Assembly: GCA_024277475.1 (NCBI GenBank)
Contig: JAJRVC010000483.1
Coordinates: 1-11,246, forward strand
Direction of reading: 5' to 3'
From: Deltaproteobacteria bacterium
Lineage (GTDB): Bacteria; Desulfobacterota; Desulfobacteria; Desulfobacterales; JAFDCJ01
Length of the DNA stretch: 11,246 nucleotides
Shown here: positions 1 through 5,356 of the stretch, piece by piece
Layout of the letters: the number at the start of each line of letters is the position of its first letter
How positions within the stretch are numbered: position 1 is the first letter of the stretch
The notes under the pieces: generated by a model
What the model was told of the DNA's origin: nothing
Databases searched by the model: none
Seen by the model: the letters and a program-made list of their open reading frames with translations, nothing else
Translations under genes and position numbers: made by a program

Positions 1-415
1 CGATCATGCGTAAATTGTCCGAAATACCTCCAACTTCCTTTATGACGTCACCCACGTCTGCAAGTTGGCCTGCCAGCGCTACGTCCATCGCCTGGCCGGC
101 ACCGTACCAGACGATTTCGGCCGGCTTGCCGCTGGCAATCAAGGTGGCCACCCTTTTGGCGATGTTCTTGAAGCCGGGATATTCCATCACCACTTTAACG
201 CCCGTTTCTTTAGAAAAGTCCGCATTGATTTTCTCGTACACTGCGATGGCTTTGGGGCTGGATTCTTCGGAAATAAAGACGATCTCCTTGCTACCCGCCG
301 CCGTGGCCTTGCGCAACAGTAGCTGCGGCGAAATTAGCGTAGCCGCTCCAGTTACACCGCAATACTTGACAAAAGTGCGTCGGTTCATGAGATGTTTTTT
401 TTCATTTTTTTTCAT
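1..415 (-). CDS. ABC transporter solute-binding protein, family 1 (N-terminal part)
   Basis: This is the first 138 codons of a gene that runs off the left edge. The ATG at 415 has a strong GGAGGG site 4 bases upstream; a second in-frame ATG lies at 388. The N-terminus has a twin-arginine-like signal: N-R-R-T-F-V-K at residues 11-17, then a hydrophobic stretch and an A-T-A cleavage-like site near residue 39. Export by Tat to the periplasm is therefore likely. The mature start (KEIVFISEES, then a long helix and 'GVKVVMEYPGFKNIAKRV...SGKPAEIVWYG') has the pattern of extracellular solute-binding protein family 1, the sugar/polyol/iron type. It would capture a ligand and deliver it to an ABC permease. 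No permease for it is visible here; it would lie further left. It is transcribed in the same direction as the ATC-hydrolase-like gene upstream but separated from it by 291 bases, so it probably has its own promoter. Family assignment is good; the ligand is unknown. Confidence 0.75.
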   Translation of the reverse strand, partial: MKKNEKKHLMNRRTFVKYCGVTGAATLISPQLLLRKATAAGSKEIVFISEESSPKAIAVYEKINADFSKETGVKVVMEYPGFKNIAKRVATLIASGKPAEIVWYGAGQAMDVALAGQLADVGDVIKEVGGISDNLRMI

Positions 416-419
416 TTAT

Positions 420-425
420 CCCTCC
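420..425 (-). promoter_or_regulatory. Ribosome binding site of the family 1 binding protein
   Basis: On the minus strand this reads GGAGGG, preceded by AAA, and is followed by ATAA and then ATG. It supports the start at 415 over the in-frame ATG at 388. Confidence 0.7.
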
Positions 426-517
426 TTTTGTGATGCCCGCCGGTTGTGAAAATGATTAAGCCGGCTCTGTTTGATTCTCCGGGGTTTAGCGGTTTCACCC
501 CCTTCCGGCACTTTGTA

Positions 518-552
518 GATATAGGCAGATAGTAGATCCGCATCTGTATATC
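518..552. repeat. Inverted repeat upstream of the binding-protein gene
   Basis: The left arm is GATATA-GG-CAGAT (518-530) and the right arm is ATCTG-TATATC (542-552). This gives 11 pairs with a two-base GG bulge and an 11-base loop. It could be an operator or a structured 5' leader for the gene starting at 415. The arms are AT-rich and not preceded or followed by a T-run, so it does not look like a terminator. Confidence 0.35.
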
Positions 553-661
553 CGCCTTAACAGATCAATAAGCACATTTGATCGCTGAGCAAAACGGGTG
601 CCTCAGACCATAGGTCACTTTCTTGTTCGTCCTTTCCTGCCACCTTCGGAAAAATTACATT

Positions 662-682
662 TCAGCCGCATCATCAGGCTGA
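662..682 (-). terminator. Weak terminator-like hairpin after the ATC-hydrolase-like gene
   Basis: TCAGCC (662-667) pairs with GGCTGA (677-682) around a 9-base loop, 24 bases past the stop of the gene ending at 707. In the transcribed direction it is followed by a mixed stretch reading AATGTAATTTTTC. The T-run is therefore offset and this is only a weak candidate. Confidence 0.3.
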
Positions 683-706
683 TTCCTCAATATAAAAGCG
701 ACGGGG

Positions 707-1219
707 TCAATCCCTGGAGAAGTTTTCGGGTTTTTCCACCGGCCTGATGACCAGCTCGCAAACGGGATCCCCGCTAAGAATATTTTTCAGGTGAATATAT
801 TCATAATCCGGATTAAATGCTTTCATTTTGGCCTGATCGACGAAACAATACAATCGAGCCGTTTCAGCATCCCCGAGGGCCAGCCACTCTGCGGCCAAAG
901 GGCAGAAATGGACTATTGATCGCGTTTCTCCATCCACAACGATATCTTCCGTCTGCCAGACATATTGGGGCAAATCCGATTCGAAATTTTCCGGTTCCAA
1001 ATCAAGTTTTCGGTCCAGGGCTTTTTGGCGGGCCTGGCAGCCCACATGCGAACCATAGGATTCAATCGCTTTGCCGATCAATTTCCGACCACGCTCCTCA
1101 CCCAATTCCCTGATCAGGGTATGCGCAAAATGGTGATACATGAGTGCTGCCCGGCGAAGTGCGAGCTTGATCTGGGCCGCAGCTTCATCCGTGGTTATCT
1201 TTTTTTCTTGGTTCTTCAA
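707..1219 (-). CDS. L-2-amino-thiazoline-4-carboxylate (ATC) hydrolase family protein
   Basis: A 170-residue soluble protein with no signal peptide. The pattern fits the ATC hydrolase family (Pfam ATC_hydrolase). There is a helical N-terminal half with 'YHHFAHTLIRELGEERGRKLI' character, then C106-P followed by W112 (residues 101-114), C125 with D128 in 'YCFVDQ', an F-N-P motif at 135-137, and a late 'GDPVCEL' with C154. Characterised members open the ring of 2-amino-thiazoline-4-carboxylate on a route to cysteine, but most family members have no proven substrate, so the exact reaction here is open. The start is a TTG: AGGAG lies 8 bases upstream on the minus strand. An ATG at 1226 is out of frame and only 1 base from that site. 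It follows the nitroreductase gene in the same direction with a 77-base gap, so the two may form an operon. Confidence 0.7.
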   Translation of the reverse strand: MKNQEKKITTDEAAAQIKLALRRAALMYHHFAHTLIRELGEERGRKLIGKAIESYGSHVGCQARQKALDRKLDLEPENFESDLPQYVWQTEDIVVDGETRSIVHFCPLAAEWLALGDAETARLYCFVDQAKMKAFNPDYEYIHLKNILSGDPVCELVIRPVEKPENFSRD

Positions 1220-1227
1220 CGGCCATA

Positions 1228-1232
1228 CTCCT
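1228..1232 (-). promoter_or_regulatory. Ribosome binding site that decides a TTG start
   Basis: On the minus strand this reads AGGAG, then 8 bases, then TTG at 1219. The nearby ATG at 1226 overlaps the end of this site and opens a frame that stops after 13 codons. The TTG is therefore the likely start of the ATC-hydrolase-like protein. Confidence 0.6.
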
Positions 1233-1296
1233 ATAGGTATCTGCGGAAATAGCCGGATAAAATACTTCCAGCCCCTTCCTTCGGTTGAGGGTCACA

Positions 1297-2175
1297 TTAT
1301 TTTTTTTTACTGATAATCATCTCGGACAGGGGCATACGCTGTGATTTGATGGATCCAACGGCCGTCCAGCCCACAGCAATGTGCAGGGCAGGTACGATAT
1401 AGTCCGGCAGGCCATATTTTGTCTGGAAATTTTTTGCGGTCTTGTCCGTGCAGGTCAGCCAGACGGCACCCAAGCCCAAAGCGTGGGCCATAAGACACAT
1501 GTGGTCGCACGCAGCCGCACAATCGAAAACCTGGTTATGAGGCACCAGCTTGTCGTGGCCCACCGTTTGGTAGACTCTTGCATCATAGCATATAACAATC
1601 AGGACGCATTGATTCATCGGTGTAGGTATGTCGCTCCAAACCATTTTAGCTTCTTTACGATCCCTGATAACGATAAATCGGACCACATTCATATTGCAGC
1701 CGTTAGGTGCGGCCCGACCGGCCTCAAGGATTTGCTCAACCAAATGGTCATCAACCGGTTTGTCATTCGCCCAATCTCGTACCGACCGGCGTTCCCAGAT
1801 CAGCTTGCGGACCACAGCCATCTCTTCCGCATTAAAAGGTTCAGGTAACGAATCTTCCATTTCGACCGGTTCGCCCGCCCTCATTTTAGCAGCCACATCA
1901 ATGTATTGTTTGCACCATTGTAAGTCCTCGTAATCTTCGGCAAATCCCCGGGATCTCCAAACATCCAGGAGGAGTTCGGCCTGGAAACCAAACTTTTTGG
2001 GCATTTTTTTACGACCGAGTAAAATGGGATACAGCTCTACTTCAATGCTATGATGGACACGTTCCCGAAATAGAGCCCGAAGACATACCGGGTCCATTTC
2101 CATCAAATCTTCCCTTGTGAAATTTTCACCTCCGACTCTACGAACAGTGACGCCTTCAAGTTCAATAGCAACCAT
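1297..2175 (-). CDS. Nitroreductase family protein with long N-terminal extension
   Basis: A 292-residue protein. The C-terminal part, from about residue 120, is an FMN-dependent nitroreductase-family domain: RRSVRDW (129-135, the usual FMN-phosphate region), 'AAPNGCN' (155-161), the helix 'FDCAAACDHMCLMAHALGLGAVWL' character at 217-240, and 'YGLPDYIVPALHIAVGW' character at 254-270. Such enzymes move electrons from NAD(P)H to nitro groups, quinones, flavins or other acceptors, usually as cytoplasmic dimers. Typical members are about 180-220 residues. This one has about 115 extra N-terminal residues that I do not recognise (C31, H41, H42, W73, W87, C88). They show no ferredoxin-type CxxCxxC motif. 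The ATG has AAGGAG 6 bases upstream. It precedes the ATC-hydrolase-like gene on the same strand, and GntR-1 lies upstream of it. The substrate is unknown. Confidence 0.82.
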   Translation of the reverse strand: MVAIELEGVTVRRVGGENFTREDLMEMDPVCLRALFRERVHHSIEVELYPILLGRKKMPKKFGFQAELLLDVWRSRGFAEDYEDLQWCKQYIDVAAKMRAGEPVEMEDSLPEPFNAEEMAVVRKLIWERRSVRDWANDKPVDDHLVEQILEAGRAAPNGCNMNVVRFIVIRDRKEAKMVWSDIPTPMNQCVLIVICYDARVYQTVGHDKLVPHNQVFDCAAACDHMCLMAHALGLGAVWLTCTDKTAKNFQTKYGLPDYIVPALHIAVGWTAVGSIKSQRMPLSEMIISKKK

Positions 2176-2181
2176 GTTTTA

Positions 2182-2187
2182 CTCCTT
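2182..2187 (-). promoter_or_regulatory. Ribosome binding site of the nitroreductase gene
   Basis: On the minus strand this reads AAGGAG, 6 bases before the ATG at 2175. It fixes the start and hence the reality of the long N-terminal extension. Confidence 0.65.
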
Positions 2188-2271
2188 AAAATTATTTGAC
2201 ACTATATTAGAAAAAGCTGATCTCAGGAAACTCGAAAATAGCGGTTATTTTAAGCAGACCAATCTACGGGA

Positions 2272-2286
2272 ACCTGACGTACAGGT
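2272..2286. promoter_or_regulatory. Small palindrome upstream of the nitroreductase gene, possible operator
   Basis: ACCTG (2272-2276) and CAGGT (2282-2286) are perfect inverted arms around ACGTA. The site sits about 100 bases before the nitroreductase ATG, next to an AT-rich run, in the gap between GntR-1 and the nitroreductase. It is a reasonable operator candidate for a dimeric regulator, but short palindromes like this also arise by chance. Confidence 0.3.
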
Positions 2287-2342
2287 ATTATTATTTTAAA
2301 ACAGTGCAAAATGTTATCTTTTACTTGAACGTCCCTCCAGTT

Positions 2343-3053
2343 TTATCTCATAATGCCCACAGAGGGCTTGTCGGTTTCGAAAGAACTGGTTTTGATAAGA
2401 TTGATGAAACGGCGATTGTGCAAAGTCAAAAGGTCCGCCGATTTTACCTCATCCCTGTCTCTAATGGCTTTGTAGATAGAGCGAAGTTCGTCGGCATTTT
2501 CCATACTCCAATCGGACTGAGGGATGGTCACCATACAAAACCGCAGGCAGCAAGCATGGATATTATTTAGCATCTTTTCCAGTACCTGATTCCTGGTTGA
2601 TCTCCAAATGCTTTCATGAAATTTAAAGTCACAATCAAACATTTTCCTGATGTTTCGCTCTCTGGTTGCCTCAATCAAATCATCGGTTAATTCTTCCAGT
2701 CTTTTTACCCCATCAGGGCTTATCCGTCTGGCCGAAAGAATCCCCGCCAATGTCTCTAAATGAATCTTAACGTCATAAGTATTGCGTATTTCAAGAACAT
2801 TTATGTGAGTTACATAGGTCCCGTATCTGGGGATAGACCTGACGAGATTCATTTCTTCAAGCCGCAGGATTGCTTCTCTCAACGGTGTTCGACTGACGCG
2901 GAATTCCTCGCAAAGTTCTTTCTCAGACAACACGGTCTCCGGCGGATAGTCAAGATAAACAATACGGTCTCTTAATGTCAGAAAAATATCATGGCTCAGC
3001 TTATTTTTACTTGAAGTCATTGATTTAATTATAATATATTTATAAACATACAC
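2343..3053 (-). CDS. GntR family transcriptional regulator with FCD ligand domain (GntR-1)
   Basis: A winged-helix GntR domain at about residues 19-85 (ETVLSEKELCEEFRVSRTPLREAIL region, then the wing 'RYGTYVTHI') is followed by an all-helical FCD domain (about 90-222), which marks the FadR/VanR subfamily. Such proteins are dimeric regulators released by small carboxylate-type ligands, and many FCD domains bind a metal. Here D142 and H146 (DFKFH) and H212 are present, but the middle histidine appears to be replaced by L190. Over 69 residues covering the DNA-binding part it is identical to GntR-2 at about 60 positions; the FCD part is only about half identical. The start is uncertain. The longest frame uses GTG at 3053, and residues 5-11 align with the GntR-2 N-terminus. 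The only early ATG is at 3020. Neither has a clear ribosome binding site. It lies upstream of the nitroreductase gene and is divergent from GntR-2. Confidence 0.88.
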   Translation of the reverse strand: MYVYKYIIIKSMTSSKNKLSHDIFLTLRDRIVYLDYPPETVLSEKELCEEFRVSRTPLREAILRLEEMNLVRSIPRYGTYVTHINVLEIRNTYDVKIHLETLAGILSARRISPDGVKRLEELTDDLIEATRERNIRKMFDCDFKFHESIWRSTRNQVLEKMLNNIHACCLRFCMVTIPQSDWSMENADELRSIYKAIRDRDEVKSADLLTLHNRRFINLIKTSSFETDKPSVGIMR

Positions 3054-3211
3054 ATTAGGCTTATATAGTTATGTTTTAGCTAATATCAGTTGAATGTTTA
3101 GCTTGTCAAGGCAAATATTGAAATTTTCAATGGCCTTATTTTCTTCTTGACAAAATGCTCATTCATCTATTAGTTATCATAGATTCTATCCTGTAGAGTA
3201 ACTAATACTAA
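3054..3211. promoter_or_regulatory. Divergent control region between the two GntR genes
   Basis: This 158-bp AT-rich gap contains a perfect TTGACA on each strand, pointing outward: minus strand at 3109-3104 and plus strand at 3147-3152. For the minus side, -10-like sequences fall around 3081-3087 (GATATT or TATTAG, spacing 16-18). For the plus side, TATTAG at 3168-3173 is 15 bases away, so that -10 is weak. Between the two boxes lies the palindrome at 3117-3131. A direct repeat (ATGTTTTAGCT at 3071, ATGTTTAGCT at 3094) lies on the GntR-1 side, and a doubled ACTAAT (3201-3212) sits at the GntR-2 start. The layout suggests shared autoregulation. Confidence 0.55.
3117..3131. promoter_or_regulatory. 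15-bp palindrome, candidate GntR operator
   Basis: ATTGAAA (3117-3123) and TTTCAAT (3125-3131) are perfect inverted arms around one T. Weaker outer arms, AAGGC (3108-3112) and GCCTT (3133-3137), extend the symmetry with unequal spacing. It lies between the two outward TTGACA boxes, where a bound dimer could affect both promoters. This fits a dimeric FCD regulator site, but no binding evidence exists. Confidence 0.5.
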
Positions 3212-3928
3212 TTGAGGTATACTACAATAAAATCACTATATTATAATAAAAACAAGCTAAGTCATGAGATATTTATTACGCTTAGGGATCGAATAGTCTA
3301 CTTAGAATATCCACCTGAAACCGTGCTTTCAGAAAAGGAGCTATGTGGAGAATTTAAAGTGAGCCGCACCCCTTTGCGTGAGGCTATCCTCAAGTTGGAG
3401 GACATGAATTTGGTCCGATCTATTGCCAGATTCGGGACCTATGTCACTCATATCGACACCAATGAATTGAGAAGCACTTATGAGGTGAAAATTCATCTGG
3501 AACCGTTGGCGGGCCTGCTGGCGGTTCAGCGCATAACCGAAGACGAGCTGAGGGACCTGCAGAGGCTGTCCTGCGAAGCTGTTCAGGGATTTAAAAAAGG
3601 CAGCATAAGAAAAATGTTTGACTGTGATTTCCGGTTTCATGAAGCGATTTGGCGAGCAAGTCGAAATCCGGTTCTCGAAGGCATACTGGTTAACCTCCAC
3701 GCACGTTGTCTCCGGTTTTGTAACGCAACAATACCAGCTTCCACCTGGGAATTACGTGATGCCGAAGAATTTGGAATCATTTATGAGGCCATTAGAAAAA
3801 GAGATAAAATGAAAGCGGCCGAACTCTTGGAAGATCACAACCAGCAAATCATCGATCTTATCAGAAAATACTCCCTGGACATGGGAAACAGCAGAATTTC
3901 CAAACAAAAAAGTATGGCAGGCACGTGA
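3212..3928 (+). CDS. GntR family transcriptional regulator with FCD ligand domain (GntR-2)
   Basis: Paralogue of GntR-1, 238 residues by the longest frame. The winged-helix domain covers about residues 14-82 (recognition region VSRTPLREAIL, wing RFGTYVTHI) and the FCD domain follows to about 220. The D-x3-H motif (DFRFH) and the late H of 'LLEDHN' are present. The position that carries a middle histidine in many relatives is F here, as it is L in GntR-1. The start is TTG at 3212. No ATG occurs in frame until well inside the DNA-binding domain, and the ribosome binding site is poor, so the start could differ slightly. Its stop codon overlaps the start of the amidohydrolase gene by four bases (GTGA), so the two are probably translationally coupled. 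It probably controls this amidohydrolase/transporter unit and itself. The ligand is unknown and could be the transported compound or its product. Confidence 0.88.
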   Translation: MRYTTIKSLYYNKNKLSHEIFITLRDRIVYLEYPPETVLSEKELCGEFKVSRTPLREAILKLEDMNLVRSIARFGTYVTHIDTNELRSTYEVKIHLEPLAGLLAVQRITEDELRDLQRLSCEAVQGFKKGSIRKMFDCDFRFHEAIWRASRNPVLEGILVNLHARCLRFCNATIPASTWELRDAEEFGIIYEAIRKRDKMKAAELLEDHNQQIIDLIRKYSLDMGNSRISKQKSMAGT

Positions 3929-5223
3929 ATCAGGAACCCGAAAAAGTATATTCGAACGGTCACATCATGAGCCCTTCATTTGAGGGTTACCGGATTGACA
4001 TGATCATGGTGACCAGGGGCGAAAAAATTATCTATATCGGTCCTGTCGAAAAGTTTCATCCTTGCGAGAATTCGGAAATGATCGATCTTAATGGCGGTTA
4101 TGTTATCCCCGGCCTTTTTGATTTCCACATACATGTTACCGGCCCCTGGGTTTCCAACGAAATGGAGTTGTATGCCGGATTTGGAGTTGCGGGCGTCCGT
4201 GACCTGGGAAGCAACGCCGATGCCACCCTGAAGATTTCCTCACAGATTAAAAACGGGCAGCGGCTGGGACCTGATATCTACTCTTACGGCGAACTTGTCG
4301 ATGGCCCCCAGCCACGCTGGCCCGATATCAGCGTCATCCCGGAAACCACCCAGGCCGTTACGTCCCATGTAAAACGTTGCAAGGCCCTGGGCCTTTCCGG
4401 GGTTAAATTTTACCACAAACTCTCTCGCAACCTTCTTGCACATGGTTTGCAGCTATGCCGCGAACAGGGGCTGCTGTCTTCAGGACACCTTGGGGATAAA
4501 GTAAAGGTTTCAGAAGCGATTCAAATGGGTATCGGCAGTGTCGAACATGTGGTCACCCTGAGCCGGGATCTGGTTGCGGACGGCACGCTGCGGGAAGAAG
4601 ACGGTTTCTGGCACTACTTCGGCCCTTTCCAGGCCTGGCATGATCATGTTCACCTGGATGCTGCGGAAACCGATTCATTGATTTCGCAACTGATTTCATC
4701 CGGTACCGTATTTGTTCCAACCCTCGCTATTTATGAAAGTGTTGCCCGTGCAAACGAGCCATTCGTTACGGCCAATCCATATCTCGAGTTGATCGAGGAC
4801 AGGCTCCTTGGAGAGTGGGAAGATGCAAGAGAGCAGCGGGGATTTGAACCCGAGCATTTTGAGATCGCCCTGGAGGCGTTTGAAAAAATGAAAATGTTCG
4901 TTCAGCGCTTTGCTCAAGCCGGTGGCAAAATCGGGGTCGGAACCGATGCGCCAAATCCTTACATCCTGCCCGGCGCAAGCCTGCACCGTGAACTGGTGCT
5001 TTTGGCTGAAGCCGGGCTTAAGCCGTCGGTCATACTGCGTCAAGCCTGCCGGGCACCGGCCGAGTGGTTCAATGAATCAAAATCCTGGGGAAGCTTGGAG
5101 GATGGCCTGCAGGCGAATTTTTTAGTTCTTGAAAAAGATCCACTGAAAGATATCGCGGCAACGCAGAAAATCCGAAGGGTTGTGATGGGCGGCAAACAGA
5201 TTGATACGATAAAAATCGGATAA
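3925..5223 (+). CDS. Metal-dependent amidohydrolase (HutI/prolidase-like)
   Basis: A 432-residue cytoplasmic protein of the amidohydrolase superfamily. All the expected metal ligands are visible: H68-x-H70 in 'FDFHIHV', K161 in 'GVKFY' (the position of a carboxylated lysine in binuclear members), H188 in 'GHLG', H208 in 'EHVV', and D341 in 'GVGTDAP'. The N- and C-terminal strands ('GGYVIPGLFD', and 'GLQANFLVLEKDPLKDI' character near the end) form the usual small beta-sandwich. Such enzymes hydrolyse cyclic amides, small peptides or related C-N bonds. This fold group includes imidazolonepropionase and Xaa-Pro dipeptidase-like enzymes, and the exact substrate cannot be read off. The start is a GTG overlapping the GntR-2 stop. 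The binding protein of a peptide-type importer follows 133 bases later, so the imported compound may be its substrate. Length and active site look complete. Confidence 0.85.
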   Translation: MNQEPEKVYSNGHIMSPSFEGYRIDMIMVTRGEKIIYIGPVEKFHPCENSEMIDLNGGYVIPGLFDFHIHVTGPWVSNEMELYAGFGVAGVRDLGSNADATLKISSQIKNGQRLGPDIYSYGELVDGPQPRWPDISVIPETTQAVTSHVKRCKALGLSGVKFYHKLSRNLLAHGLQLCREQGLLSSGHLGDKVKVSEAIQMGIGSVEHVVTLSRDLVADGTLREEDGFWHYFGPFQAWHDHVHLDAAETDSLISQLISSGTVFVPTLAIYESVARANEPFVTANPYLELIEDRLLGEWEDAREQRGFEPEHFEIALEAFEKMKMFVQRFAQAGGKIGVGTDAPNPYILPGASLHRELVLLAEAGLKPSVILRQACRAPAEWFNESKSWGSLEDGLQANFLVLEKDPLKDIAATQKIRRVVMGGKQIDTIKIG

Positions 5224-5255
5224 CCCTTCGACCTGTGGCCGTCTTAAGAAAGGAT

Positions 5256-5282
5256 CCAGTTGCATTTGCGCAATCTTGCTGG
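5256..5282 (+). repeat. Imperfect hairpin in the leader of the binding-protein gene
   Basis: CCAG and TTGC (5256-5263) pair with GCAA (5270-5273) and CTGG (5279-5282), with five unpaired bases on the right side. An 8-bp perfect palindrome TTGCGCAA lies at 5266-5273. There is no T-run after it, so I do not call it a terminator. Confidence 0.3.
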
Positions 5283-5331
5283 AAATTGTTATTGTACCCG
5301 GCAAGGCGCACTGCCGTAGTCGTAACAATTT
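5283..5331 (+). repeat. Two-level hairpin just before the binding-protein ribosome binding site
   Basis: AAATTGTTA (5283-5291) and TAACAATTT (5323-5331) are perfect 9-bp inverted arms. Inside them CGGCA (5299-5303) and TGCCG (5312-5316) form a second 5-bp stem around an 8-base loop. The structure ends 14 bases before the GGAGG of the binding-protein gene. It could protect or process the mRNA 5' end, act as an operator in DNA form, or do both. Confidence 0.5.
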
Positions 5332-5345
5332 AGTTAATTAAAAAA

Positions 5346-5350
5346 GGAGG
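5346..5350 (+). promoter_or_regulatory. Strong ribosome binding site of the family 5 binding protein
   Basis: AAAAAGGAGGT lies 6 bases before the ATG at 5357. This is close to a perfect match to the 16S rRNA tail, as expected for an abundant periplasmic protein. Confidence 0.75.
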
Positions 5351-5356
5351 TTAACA

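Larger units (their letters stand above)
416..706. other. Intergenic leader region, about 290 bp, no gene seen
   Basis: No convincing reading frame was found here. On the minus strand it is the upstream region of the family 1 binding protein. It holds two imperfect hairpins: one at 439-465 (GCCGG-TT pairing with AA-G-CCGGC, one bulged base) and one at 518-552 (GATATA and CAGAT pairing with ATCTG and TATATC, with a GG bulge). I could not pick out a convincing -35/-10 pair. A short minus-strand frame of 31 codons ends right before the ATG but has no ribosome binding site. Confidence 0.5.

Noticed and set aside
6..449. 147-codon plus-strand reading frame
   Set aside because: It lies antisense to the family 1 binding protein, whose signal peptide, ribosome binding site and conserved pattern are clear.
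419..514. 31-codon minus-strand leader peptide ending just before the binding-protein ATG
   Set aside because: No ribosome binding site at its GTG, and no run of a regulatory amino acid codon.
1224..1226. ATG as start of the ATC-hydrolase-like gene (frameshift idea)
   Set aside because: It is only 1 base from the AGGAG and opens a frame that stops after 13 codons; the TTG at 1219 has proper spacing, so no sequencing error needs to be assumed.
2196..2201. Plus-strand TTGACA in the nitroreductase upstream region
   Set aside because: No -10-like sequence at suitable spacing and no plus-strand gene downstream.
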